From assembly GCF_001553645.1 (NCBI RefSeq), contig NZ_CP014231.1, positions 868,001 to 932,000 on the forward strand: a stretch of DNA of 64,000 nucleotides, given 5' to 3'. Positions 35,730 through 44,836 of the stretch are shown in pieces. The number at the start of each line of letters is the position of its first letter. The first letter of the stretch is position 1. Under the pieces are notes generated by a model. That model made no database searches, was not told the DNA's origin, and saw only the letters and a list, made by a program, of their open reading frames with translations. Source of the DNA: Leptotrichia sp. oral taxon 847. Lineage in GTDB: Bacteria > Fusobacteriota > Fusobacteriia > Fusobacteriales > Leptotrichiaceae. Both the position numbers and the translations under genes were made by a program.

Positions 35730-37079
35730 TTATTTTGATTTTTTTGAAGGTACAAATCCAAAGGCTACTAAAATAGCAGTTATTCCAACAATTATTCCAG
35801 AAATTACTACTGGAGATATATGTTTTGCCATATTTCCTAATACGATTCCTACTGTTACAAAATCTGCATCAGAGAATGTTGTATTTGCAAATCCTAGATT
35901 TCCTAATACTGGTAATAAAATTACAGGTAAGAATGTTAATAATAATCCATTTGCAAAGGCTCCAATTGAAGCTCCTCTTCTACCACCAGTGGCGTTTCCA
36001 AATACACCTGCTGTCGCTCCACAGAAGAAATGAGGTACTACTCCTGGTAAGATAAGAGTCCATTTTAACATACCAAGCATAAATAATCCAACAATTCCTC
36101 CTAAAAAGCTGCATAAAAATCCGATTAATACAGCATTTGGCGCATAAGGGAATACGATTGGGCAATCTAACGCAGGTTTTGCATTTGGTACAAGCTTTTC
36201 AGAAAATCCTACAAAGGCTGGAACTATTTCTGCAAGGACAAGTCTAACACCTGATAAAATAATATAAACTCCCGCTGCAAATGTTATAGCTTGAATAACT
36301 GCAAATACCAAATAATTATCTCCGCCGCTTAGTTCCTTTTCAACATAGCCTTTTCCTGCAACTAATGCCAAAATTAAGTAAATCATCATCATAGTCAATG
36401 AGATTGAAATAGAGCTGTCTCTTAAAAAACTCAAGTTTTTAGGCAATTTCATTTCTTCTGTTGATTTTGAACCTTTTCCAACTAGAGAACCGACAAATCC
36501 TGATAAAACATATCCTATTGTGCTGAAATGCCCAAATCCAACATCATCACTTCCAGTAATTTTTCTAACATAAGGTTGTGCCAACGCAGGAAATATCGCC
36601 ATTACAAGTCCTAAAGTAAGTGAGCCGATGATTATTAATAAAGGTCCGTTAAATCCTCCAACTTTTAATATTATTCCAATCATACATGCCATATACAAAG
36701 TATGGTGCCCTGTAAGGAAAATATATTTTAATTTTGTAAATCTTGCAATAAATATGTTCCAGAACATTCCAAGAGCCATTATTAGTGCTGTTGCTGTACC
36801 ATATTCTTTTAATGCCATTGACACAATTGCTTCGTTATTAGGAACGATTCCTTGAACGTGAAATCCTTGTTCAAACATACTACCCATAGGCCCTAATGAA
36901 CTTACAACAAGTCCTGCTCCCCCACCTAATACCAAAAATCCTAAAATAGTTTTAATTGTACCTTTTACTATGTCTGTAAATGGTTTTTTCTGAACTAATA
37001 ACCCAATCATTGCTATTAATCCAACTAAAATTGACGGAACTTTTAAAATGTCCACAATAAGAGTTAATAAGCCTTTCAT
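35730..37079 (-). CDS. ulaA: PTS ascorbate-family (SgaT/UlaA) transporter subunit IIC
   Basis: A 449-residue polytopic membrane protein (about ten or more helices) of the PTS-AG ascorbate superfamily. Recognisable stretches are LGFLVLGGGAGLVVSSL, FLTGHHTLYMACMIG, GFGHFSTIGYVLSGFVG and PHFFCGATAGVFGNATGGRRGA. It forms the sugar channel, with IIB (37103) and IIA (37414) supplying phosphate. True ascorbate use is uncertain, because none of the ulaG, ulaD, ulaE or ulaF genes is present and transketolase genes follow instead. Confidence 0.9.
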   Translation of the reverse strand: MKGLLTLIVDILKVPSILVGLIAMIGLLVQKKPFTDIVKGTIKTILGFLVLGGGAGLVVSSLGPMGSMFEQGFHVQGIVPNNEAIVSMALKEYGTATALIMALGMFWNIFIARFTKLKYIFLTGHHTLYMACMIGIILKVGGFNGPLLIIIGSLTLGLVMAIFPALAQPYVRKITGSDDVGFGHFSTIGYVLSGFVGSLVGKGSKSTEEMKLPKNLSFLRDSSISISLTMMMIYLILALVAGKGYVEKELSGGDNYLVFAVIQAITFAAGVYIILSGVRLVLAEIVPAFVGFSEKLVPNAKPALDCPIVFPYAPNAVLIGFLCSFLGGIVGLFMLGMLKWTLILPGVVPHFFCGATAGVFGNATGGRRGASIGAFANGLLLTFLPVILLPVLGNLGFANTTFSDADFVTVGIVLGNMAKHISPVVISGIIVGITAILVAFGFVPSKKSK

Positions 37080-37102
37080 TTTGCCCTCCTAAATTTTATA
37101 TT

Positions 37103-37372
37103 TTATTTTTTGAAATAATCTGTTAATTTTTCTTCCAGTTCAGGCATACTTATAATGCTGTCTAAAACAATTAATTTATCAGCTGGAACTGTTGCGCTTT
37201 CTGCAATATCCTTTCCCATTACAAATACATCTGCCGCTCCAGGAAGTGCTGATGCCAAGTCAGAATGTTCAACTTCAGCTTCTACACCAATTTTTTTAAG
37301 AACCTTTTTAATGTTCATTTCTACCATAAAGCTGCTTCCTAATCCTGATCCACAAACTGCCATAATTTTCAT
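37103..37372 (-). CDS. ulaB: PTS ascorbate-family subunit IIB
   Basis: An 89-residue phosphocarrier. The phosphorylated Cys7 lies in MAVCGSGLGSSFMVE, the P-loop typical of the lactose/ascorbate-type IIB. It passes phosphate from IIA to the sugar bound by IIC. The ribosome site is TTAGGAGGAGATTATTATG. The order IIA-IIB-IIC-transketolase N-transketolase C is all on one strand with short gaps. Confidence 0.93.
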   Translation of the reverse strand: MKIMAVCGSGLGSSFMVEMNIKKVLKKIGVEAEVEHSDLASALPGAADVFVMGKDIAESATVPADKLIVLDSIISMPELEEKLTDYFKK

Positions 37373-37413
37373 AATAATCTCCTCCTAATTTTTTATAAAT
37401 TATTTTTATTTTT

Positions 37414-37848
37414 TTAAGCAATATTTTTTATAATTTCTAATATTTCGTCATAATCTTTTGAATTTATTAATTTTTCAATACTTTCGTCATCTTGAAACAA
37501 TTCCATCAACTCCATAAGAGTTTCCATATGACTATCAGCATCTTTAGTTGCCAGCACAAATACCAGCTGTACTTTAGAATTGCCATAATATACCGGATTA
37601 TTGAGTTTTAAAAGGCTCACTCCAGTTCCCAATGTACCATCTTCAGGCCTTGCATGCGGCATTGCCAGGTTTTCCCTTAAAATGACGTAAAAACCTAGTT
37701 TTTCAATGCTTTCTATCATAGCTGTTATGTAATTTTCTGTTATTATATTTTTTTTTAGCAGAGGTTTTCCTGCGATTTTGATACTTTCTTTCCAGTCAAT
37801 TACGGAATCTGCTATTTGAATGTTGCCATCAAGTATTTTTTCTAACAT
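37414..37848 (-). CDS. PTS fructose/mannitol-type subunit IIA (ascorbate-family system)
   Basis: A 144-residue EIIA of the fructose/mannitol (PTS_EIIA_2) fold. The active-site His65 is in NLAMPHARPEDG. It accepts phosphate from HPr and gives it to the IIB encoded downstream. It overlaps the end of the regulator gene by 7 bases, indicating translational coupling. A second EIIA-like domain is present at the C-terminus of that regulator, allowing phosphorylation-dependent cross-talk. Confidence 0.92.
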   Translation of the reverse strand: MLEKILDGNIQIADSVIDWKESIKIAGKPLLKKNIITENYITAMIESIEKLGFYVILRENLAMPHARPEDGTLGTGVSLLKLNNPVYYGNSKVQLVFVLATKDADSHMETLMELMELFQDDESIEKLINSKDYDEILEIIKNIA

Positions 37849-39899
37849 ATGAGTTCCTTTCTGAAGTATTCTTCTAATTCTTCATATTTAGTTATTTTTG
37901 AGATTTTTTCAATAAAGTTATATTTTGTAATTAATTCAAATAAGTCGTTTAAAATGCCTAGATGCTCTGTCTTGTTGGCAGTTGCAAAACTTAAAAATAT
38001 GTTTGCGCCTTTTCCATTTGGAAATAGAACTTTTTCTTTTATAACTAATAATGAAATCCCCGTTTTTAATACATTTTCTGAAATTGGTGCGTGCGGAATT
38101 GCGATTCCTTCTTCAATAATGATATAAGCGCCGTGCTTTTCAATCATTTTTATCATTTCGCTTATATAGTCATGTCGTATAATTTCATTTTCTTCAAGTA
38201 TATTTCCTGCCTTAGTTATCGCTTCTTTCCAATCTTTAACTTTATTTACAAACTGAAAATTGTTTTTGTTAAGCATTTTTTTTAAAATAATTCCAACTTC
38301 TAATAAATCATCATTAATTTTGTTTTCAAATTTGTTTTTTAGTTCATTCACAAGTTTACTTTTATCTATTATAGTTGTATTATTTTTTATTATTTCCATC
38401 AGCTGTTTTAGTGAAATTTTTGTTATATTTTTTCGTATTCCATATTTTGACAAAAGAATAAAATCTTCCTCTTTAAGCAATGGATTTATTTTTACAACAG
38501 GAATATCATAACTTTCTTCCAAGTCAATAGTAGACAAGATTAAATCAATATTCGCATAATTAGGCATTGAAGTTTTTATCAAGTAGTATGGCAAAACATC
38601 CACAATGTCCAAGTCATAATTTTCCTTTAAACTTTGTTCAAGCACCTTTGAACTGCCATAACCCAGTCCACAAATTAATATAACCTTTTTAGTTTTTTCA
38701 GAAGTGTTTCTTTCAATGGAAGCCTTTATATGAAAGCCCATAAGAGCAATTTCATCTTCTGGAAACTTTACTTCAAAAAGTCCTTCAATTTCCTTTATAG
38801 CTTTATTTACTACATCCAAAATAGGATCTTTTTCTAAAATTAATTCCTGAAAAACCGAATTTTTAATTTGAATATTATTTTTTATTCTGTACATAGCAGG
38901 TTTTATATGGTATAAAAGCCCGTTATATAGTATTTCATCACGTGTCAAGTCAGTTTTTACAATTTTGCTCACTTTGGAAATCATTTTTTTTATAATCAGT
39001 TCCTCGTTTATCCAGTCTTCAAACGAATTATTTTTTAAACTGTTTATATTTATTCCCATTATTAAATCTGTTATTTCAATCAATATCTCAGTCTTTATTT
39101 CATTTTTATTCAAAATATTTTTTAAAATTTTTTCAATTTTTTTGTATTCTTCCGTATTAATTAAAAATTTCTTTGCAGTCAAATCATTGCTGTTTTCATA
39201 AATTTTCTCGAAATTTAATAAAATTAACACATAAGAAAATATTTTATTATAGCTTTCCTTATTTATATTTAAAAACATCACTTTTTCAATTTCTACAATA
39301 AATTTTTTTGTATTTTCAATATTTTTTTGTTTGATATATTTGAAAAAATAACGATAAACCTGTGCCTTTACTAATTTTGAAGAATTTTTATCATTAAGGG
39401 AGTCAAATATTTTCTCCAAAAGTTCAATTTTTTTTATGAGAATGTCTCGAAAGTTACCATTAAGGCGATAACCATTAGCATTTTTATAAACTAGCTCAAT
39501 TTTCTGCATTTTAAATTCTTTTGACATTAATTTTAAATCTTTTTTTATTGTCGTTCTGGAAATTTCAAGCTCCTCACATATTTTAGTAATATTAAGTCCT
39601 TTTTCATCAAAAAATAATATTAGTTTTAAAATACTTATCCTATCTTCCATAGATAATTTATGAATTTTTTCCAAAATCTCAAGTAAATTTTTAAAATCCT
39701 GATTAGTGTCAAGAGAAATGCTATTTTTAGCCTTTTTAGTAATCTTATAGTCAAGTAACCGCAAAATGCTGTCGATGTTATTAATATAATATCTGGCTGC
39801 CCTGTCTGACACTCCATATTTCTCAGATATTAATTTAAAATTATATTTTTTCCCTTTAATAAGGTTATTTAATATTTCAGTTTCCCTATAGTTTAACAT
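37842..39899 (-). CDS. BglG/MtlR-type PTS-controlled transcription activator
   Basis: A 685-residue regulator. Domains, in order: N-terminal HTH (about 1-60), a second HTH with ISRTTIKKDLKLM (about 100-135), two PRD domains (about 190-400; for example LLYHIKPAMYR and MGFHIKASIER with regulatory His), an EIIB-like domain with LICGLGYGSSKVLE, and an EIIA-like domain with IAIPHAPISE. Phosphorylation by HPr and by the cognate PTS tunes activity. I choose the ATG at 39899; the GTG three codons earlier is part of the ribosome site AAAGGTG. It is the first gene of the operon and most likely activates it. Confidence 0.9.
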   Translation of the reverse strand: MLNYRETEILNNLIKGKKYNFKLISEKYGVSDRAARYYINNIDSILRLLDYKITKKAKNSISLDTNQDFKNLLEILEKIHKLSMEDRISILKLILFFDEKGLNITKICEELEISRTTIKKDLKLMSKEFKMQKIELVYKNANGYRLNGNFRDILIKKIELLEKIFDSLNDKNSSKLVKAQVYRYFFKYIKQKNIENTKKFIVEIEKVMFLNINKESYNKIFSYVLILLNFEKIYENSNDLTAKKFLINTEEYKKIEKILKNILNKNEIKTEILIEITDLIMGININSLKNNSFEDWINEELIIKKMISKVSKIVKTDLTRDEILYNGLLYHIKPAMYRIKNNIQIKNSVFQELILEKDPILDVVNKAIKEIEGLFEVKFPEDEIALMGFHIKASIERNTSEKTKKVILICGLGYGSSKVLEQSLKENYDLDIVDVLPYYLIKTSMPNYANIDLILSTIDLEESYDIPVVKINPLLKEEDFILLSKYGIRKNITKISLKQLMEIIKNNTTIIDKSKLVNELKNKFENKINDDLLEVGIILKKMLNKNNFQFVNKVKDWKEAITKAGNILEENEIIRHDYISEMIKMIEKHGAYIIIEEGIAIPHAPISENVLKTGISLLVIKEKVLFPNGKGANIFLSFATANKTEHLGILNDLFELITKYNFIEKISKITKYEELEEYFRKELIC

Positions 39900-40092
39900 A
39901 ATATTCACCTTTCTATAATAAGGATACCTTAATAAATTGGAATAATCAATTTACATTACACTTCAAATATATTTGAAAAAATGTTACCATCTATTTTTAT
40001 TTATACTTTTTCTTTCATAAAAAAATTAAAAATTGTATAATATTTATACGCAAAATTACACAAATTAGTACGCATAATATTGTTTTCAAATT

Positions 40093-41007
40093 TTACAAAA
40101 TTTCCGTATATTTCAAATGCTCTTTCAAAGCCTCAACATAAACTTTTCCATAAACACTAAGTTTGGTATTTTTCTGCATTATAATTCCAACTTTCATATA
40201 TTCGTCAACTTCCAGCGGTCTTGCAATAATATTTTCTCCATTTAATTCTTTACTGATTATCCCAGTACTCACAGTATATCCGTTAAGCCCGACTGCTAAA
40301 TTAAACAAAGTCGCTCTATCTCTAACTTTTATATTTTTATCCCTATCAATCGTGCTAAGTATTTCTTCCGAAAAATAAAACGAATTGTAATCCCCTTGCT
40401 CAAACGATAAATATGGATATTTCTTCAAGTCTTCAAGACTAATGCTTTCCTTTTTTGCCAAAGGATGATTAAAACTGATAAAAACATGCGGCTTTGCAGT
40501 AAATAATTCAATAAATTTCAGATTATTTCTTTTTATCATTTTCTCAATCACAGTTTTATTCGCTCCTGAAGTATACAAAATCCCAATTTCACTTTTTCTC
40601 TTACTCACATCTTCAATAATTTCATTAGTCTGCGTTTCCCTAAGCGTAAAATCGTACTTATTTTCCCCAAACTTCTTAATCACATCCACAAAAGCATTTA
40701 CTGCAAACGAATAATGCTGTGCAGACACTGAAAAATGTCGAGTTATCTTATTTCCCTTCTTATACTCTCCCTCCAATAAATCTGTCTGCTCCAAAACCTG
40801 TCTTGCATACCCTAAAAATCTATCTCCCTCAAGAGAAACAATCACTCCCTTATTTGTTCTGTTAAAAATTGATATATTCATTTCATCTTCCAATTCTTTT
40901 ATAGCCTTAGTCAGTGCTGGTTGAGAAACAAAAAGCTCTTTTGCAGCATCACTCAATGTCCCTTTTTCAGCGACTGTAACTACATACTTTAATTGTTGTA
41001 ATGTCAT
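40093..41007 (-). CDS. LysR-family transcriptional regulator
   Basis: A 304-residue LTTR. The HTH (about residues 1-60) shows LKYVVTVAEKGTLSDAAKELFVSQPALTKAIKELE. The effector domain from about residue 90 is of the periplasmic-binding-protein type. LTTRs usually control a divergent neighbour, but both flanking genes (the PTS regulator and DUF2207) lie on the same strand, so the target is unclear. Sequence features look CysB/CysL-like, hinting at sulfur or oxidative metabolism only weakly. Confidence 0.9.
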   Translation of the reverse strand: MTLQQLKYVVTVAEKGTLSDAAKELFVSQPALTKAIKELEDEMNISIFNRTNKGVIVSLEGDRFLGYARQVLEQTDLLEGEYKKGNKITRHFSVSAQHYSFAVNAFVDVIKKFGENKYDFTLRETQTNEIIEDVSKRKSEIGILYTSGANKTVIEKMIKRNNLKFIELFTAKPHVFISFNHPLAKKESISLEDLKKYPYLSFEQGDYNSFYFSEEILSTIDRDKNIKVRDRATLFNLAVGLNGYTVSTGIISKELNGENIIARPLEVDEYMKVGIIMQKNTKLSVYGKVYVEALKEHLKYTEIL

Positions 41008-41086
41008 TTTATCCCTTTCTTTTTTTATTAAAATAATTGATAATTACTTTAAGCCCTGCTCTGTCGCCTTAGTCCGCATAACAAAA

Positions 41087-41110
41087 AAAGCTGATATTTC
41101 TACCAGCTTC
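41087..41110 (-). terminator. Terminator overlapping the end of the DUF2207 gene
   Basis: On the minus strand AAGCTG, loop GTAGAAATAT, CAGCTT, then a T run. The stop codon of the DUF2207 gene lies within the loop. Confidence 0.7.
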
Positions 41111-43046
41111 CTCCACCTCCCCCGCCGGAACCTCCGCCAGAGAAACCGCCTCCACTTGAGAAGCCTCCGCCGCCAAAACCACTTGAACTTCCAGAATCAT
41201 TCCTCAAGGTGCTAAATCTTTCTTCTCTTATTTTATTATACGCATTATTGTATACTCTTGAAACTGTATTTGCCAAAATGAAACTATCGTATGTATTGAA
41301 ATGAACTCCCCTATTTATGTAAGAATACGTATTTTCATCAAAATTATAGAGCTTTATTGTATTCTTCATAAGTTTTATCGCTTCATTTTTTACTCCAAGA
41401 GCTACTGCATACGGTAGTATCCCTTTAAAATAGGCTACCAGCTCGTCTACATCATTAAATTTCATAATTTGATTAGCTTCGGCAGTCTTTATGTACATTT
41501 TCATTCCATCCAGATATTCTTTTTTTCTCATCCCATCAGCTGTATATCTTCCAATTACTTTTGAATAAATAGTGTACATTGCCATAATTATGCCAATTAC
41601 AATGAAATTTAAAACTCCATATATTGCTGACATAAATAATACTACTAGCCACTTAACAACTTTTAAAAACGTACTTTTACTTCCATAAATATTCTTTAAA
41701 ACTAAAAATACTCTGTTTAAAATTATTCCAAAAACACAGCCAACCATAACTAAATAAGCCACTTCAAAATTGTTGTCAGCTAAGCCTTCTGTTCCACTAT
41801 TTGCATTTGTCGAAATTATAAAAACTATGACTATACCGATAATAAATGCAACATTAAAAATACTGTTATCCCTGTAAACTTTCCTTTTATATTCATTTTC
41901 AAACAATTTCAATATTTTATTTGAAGCTTTATAAAGGCTTCTTTCATTTTTGAATATGTTCCCTGTATCAGAAAGTGCATTAAAGACAATCTTTTCTTCT
42001 TCTGCTAATTTAGGCTTGCTTCTTTTACTGTCAGACAATGTATATTTTACATTTTTTCCATCACCTTTTTTATCGTCAGCTTCAACATAACCTTTAGAAA
42101 GTAAAGAGAGCACTCCGATTGTCAATATTTCCTTAGGTTCCCTTACACCTTTAATGTACGCCGCATACATGGCTGAAATATCCTTAGGTATGTTAAATTC
42201 AGGAACAATTGCCTTTTTACCCACATCTCTTCCAAATATATACCATGTTACAAAGCCATAAATTGCTAGAAATATTATTATAACAGGCCCTGCGGCAAGT
42301 AAAGGGTGAGCATAATAAAGTGTCTGAAGTTTATCTAAAAATGTTGGGTTTATATTATCCGTCTTTAAATTCAGACGGAAACTTAATCCATTATATGATT
42401 GTAAAACCTTGTTTGTTTTAATTTCAATAGTTCCATTATTCAAATTTTCAATATAATCTTTTCCGCTTTGACCGTATTCACCTGTAAAAATATCTAGTTT
42501 ACTAATTTCATTTTCTGTCACAGGCTTCCCATTTCCAAATTTTATATTCACTGTGGCTTTTTCAATAGGAACTTTCCAAAACTGCCCAATTGCATTAAAA
42601 TATACCTGATAAATTCCATCTTTTTCAAATACTGCGTTATATATCACATAGTTAAACTCATATCTGTTTACGCCATTTTCCACAAATCTGTCTGCAGAAC
42701 CTACTCTGTATCTTACTCCTTCATTAAAATTTTTTGTTGAATACTCTTCTGAAAGCGCATTTCTCTTTATCGAATTCATTTTTATGTAAGATTTATAAAT
42801 ATCCACCCCATTTTTCTTTGAACGTAACGGAATATCCCTATAAATCCCATGTTTTGCCGCACCGTCAAATTCATAGTCAATCACTTCATTTACTGTCAAA
42901 GTCCCATTTTTATTTATCTGAACTGTAACGTCATAATTTGTTATTTTTTCAGCAATTAACAATTTTGTATTTAAAAAAAATAACGTGAAAAATACAAAAA
43001 TTATTGAAAAAATATTATTTAATTTTTGTTTGTTAAAACTTTTCAT
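41100..43046 (-). CDS. DUF2207-type membrane protein with glycine-rich tail
   Basis: A 648-residue protein. It has a signal/TM segment, a DUF2207 extracytoplasmic beta domain (about 35-240, with YEFDGAAKHGIYRDIPLR), a TM helix near 250, a cytoplasmic part, two or three TM helices between 400 and 500, and a Gly/Ser-rich C-terminus ending GGGGGGSW. Such tails are typical of the family. Function in the family is unknown; it commonly sits next to LemA, as here (35 bases). It closes the four-gene cluster DUF2339-DUF3999-LemA-DUF2207. Confidence 0.9.
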   Translation of the reverse strand: MKSFNKQKLNNIFSIIFVFFTLFFLNTKLLIAEKITNYDVTVQINKNGTLTVNEVIDYEFDGAAKHGIYRDIPLRSKKNGVDIYKSYIKMNSIKRNALSEEYSTKNFNEGVRYRVGSADRFVENGVNRYEFNYVIYNAVFEKDGIYQVYFNAIGQFWKVPIEKATVNIKFGNGKPVTENEISKLDIFTGEYGQSGKDYIENLNNGTIEIKTNKVLQSYNGLSFRLNLKTDNINPTFLDKLQTLYYAHPLLAAGPVIIIFLAIYGFVTWYIFGRDVGKKAIVPEFNIPKDISAMYAAYIKGVREPKEILTIGVLSLLSKGYVEADDKKGDGKNVKYTLSDSKRSKPKLAEEEKIVFNALSDTGNIFKNERSLYKASNKILKLFENEYKRKVYRDNSIFNVAFIIGIVIVFIISTNANSGTEGLADNNFEVAYLVMVGCVFGIILNRVFLVLKNIYGSKSTFLKVVKWLVVLFMSAIYGVLNFIVIGIIMAMYTIYSKVIGRYTADGMRKKEYLDGMKMYIKTAEANQIMKFNDVDELVAYFKGILPYAVALGVKNEAIKLMKNTIKLYNFDENTYSYINRGVHFNTYDSFILANTVSRVYNNAYNKIREERFSTLRNDSGSSSGFGGGGFSSGGGFSGGGSGGGGGGSW

Positions 43047-43080
43047 AACAATCCCCCTTCTAAAAATTCATTTAAACAAA

Positions 43081-43647
43081 TTAAAATTTAACTTCTGGAA
43101 CTTTTTCCGCCTCTTCCACAGCATTAAAGAACTCAGCCTTTTTGAATCCAAAAATTCCACCAAAAATATTATTTGGAAAAGTTTCCACAAAAGTATTTCT
43201 ATCTCTTGCTGTTCCGTTGTAATATTTTCTTGAACTTTGAATTTCTGTTTCTATTTGAGTTAGTTGAGATTGTAGGCTCAAAAAGTTTTCATTTGCCTTC
43301 AAGTCTGGATAATTTTCCTGTAACATCATTATTGATCTTAATGTTTTTGTCATTTCATTTTCAAGTTTTTGAATTTTTTCAATATTATCAATATCCTTTG
43401 TATCAATCGACATCATTTGACTTCTCAATTTTACCACATTTTCCAGCGTTTCCTTTTCATGTGTCGCATATCCTTTGACAGTATTCACAAGATTAGGTAT
43501 CAAATCCAGCCTTTTTTGCAAATATACGCCTATTCCGCTCCAACCTTCCTCATTCAAATTCTTCAATTTGATATATTTATTGTAAATCCCCATTGCCATC
43601 AGAACCAAAATCACCAAAATTCCTATAAAAACAAATACAATATTCAT
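43081..43647 (-). CDS. lemA: LemA family protein
   Basis: A 188-residue protein with one N-terminal TM helix (IVFVFIGILVILVLMAMGIYN) followed by the LemA helical bundle. Hallmarks are WSGIGVYLQKRLDLIPNLVNTVKGYATHEKETLENVV and YNGTARDRNTFVETFPNNIFGGIFGF. The helical domain is in the extracytoplasmic space in homologues. Role unknown, though frequently linked with DUF2207 membrane proteins. It lies between the DUF3999 and DUF2207 genes. Confidence 0.95.
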   Translation of the reverse strand: MNIVFVFIGILVILVLMAMGIYNKYIKLKNLNEEGWSGIGVYLQKRLDLIPNLVNTVKGYATHEKETLENVVKLRSQMMSIDTKDIDNIEKIQKLENEMTKTLRSIMMLQENYPDLKANENFLSLQSQLTQIETEIQSSRKYYNGTARDRNTFVETFPNNIFGGIFGFKKAEFFNAVEEAEKVPEVKF

Positions 43648-43663
43648 AATTCATTCTCCTCTT

Positions 43664-44836
43664 CTATTTTTTATTTTTATTTATTTTATTTAACATAAAT
43701 CCAATTAATATTACCACAACAGCTCCTATAAAAACATTATAATAAACCGTGTAATCCCTTGGCTTTGAAACTTTCTTTCCATCTGCTTTTTCCAATTTTC
43801 CTACCAAAACTTCATCCCGTTCCTTTATTGAATCGACAAATTCTGCAATATCGTACTCAGGCTTATCTAAACTTTCATCTCCAAAGGTTATTTTATAATC
43901 TTCCCCTTCTGTAGCCCTAAACACAATTCTGTCTGGAACATAATTTCCTGTTACCCTTTTTATTTTGAGCGGTGAATTATCTCCATTCCTTATTTCAATG
44001 ATTATTTCAGACAATTTCGGAACATTTTCTAAATTTATTATCAAATTTGACTTTTCTCCAACTTTGGAAATTATCCCTTCCGCATAAAAATCATCTCCGC
44101 TTCTCACAGCATAATTTCTCTGAAACTCATCATTTACATCTAGAACAATATTTTTTAAAGGCAAAAACTTGCTCTTGATTTTCAAAATTGTACTTTTTCC
44201 TTCCTGCTCAACTTTATAATCCAATTTTGTCCCTACAGTTTTAAGTTTTACAGCCTCATTATTTGACAATTTCAAAATTGCTTCACTAAAGATATTCCCT
44301 TTATCTAATGGCGTTACAATTTTATAAAATTCATATCTTTTTTCCGAAAATTCTATTGTCAAGTTTGCCTTATCAGGTGTTTTGTAAATTTCTCCCGAAG
44401 TTATCTGTTCCCAATCTGTACCGTTATTACTTCCAAGCAAAGTATATTCGCTGTAAAAATTTTTGGAAGAAATCAGCGCAAGCCTATTTCCAATTATATC
44501 CTTTAACGAACTATCAGAATTAAATTTTACAATAAATTCCATTTTATCCTTTTTCATCAATACTTCATCTATTTTTGCCTTTGCAATAACTTTTTCACTG
44601 TGCTTTTCCTGCTCTTTTCCAGTTTCGATAACATAAGGAACTTCCTTCCCATTTTTATCAATTATCCGTATATCTCCAAGATTATTTTTACTGTTCTCAT
44701 AAATATCCTCTGTTAAAAAAAATTGCTTGTATGCAGACTTTCCTGTTATTTTTATAGTTTTAAAATACTGATAGGAAAAAAGTTGAACAATTGTCAATAA
44801 AAATAAAAACAATATTATTTTATTTATTTTCTTCAT
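43664..44836 (-). CDS. DUF3999-like envelope protein
   Basis: A 390-residue protein with a signal peptide (MKKINKIILFLFLLTIVQLFS), a long beta-rich periplasmic region and a single C-terminal TM helix (YYNVFIGAVVVILIGFML). The start YFKTIKITGKSAYKQFFLTED with DIRIIDKNGKEVPYVIE suggests DUF3999. I take the ATG at 44836, which has AAAGGTGAG; the TTG six codons upstream overlaps that site. It overlaps the end of the DUF2339 gene by 17 bases. DUF3999 and DUF2339 genes are known neighbours, and a joint envelope function is inferred. Confidence 0.8.
   Translation of the reverse strand: MKKINKIILFLFLLTIVQLFSYQYFKTIKITGKSAYKQFFLTEDIYENSKNNLGDIRIIDKNGKEVPYVIETGKEQEKHSEKVIAKAKIDEVLMKKDKMEFIVKFNSDSSLKDIIGNRLALISSKNFYSEYTLLGSNNGTDWEQITSGEIYKTPDKANLTIEFSEKRYEFYKIVTPLDKGNIFSEAILKLSNNEAVKLKTVGTKLDYKVEQEGKSTILKIKSKFLPLKNIVLDVNDEFQRNYAVRSGDDFYAEGIISKVGEKSNLIINLENVPKLSEIIIEIRNGDNSPLKIKRVTGNYVPDRIVFRATEGEDYKITFGDESLDKPEYDIAEFVDSIKERDEVLVGKLEKADGKKVSKPRDYTVYYNVFIGAVVVILIGFMLNKINKNKK

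Noticed and set aside
36000-36165. Other-frame reading inside the PTS IIC gene
   Set aside because: Shadow frames of a 449-codon gene with family motifs; no ribosome sites.
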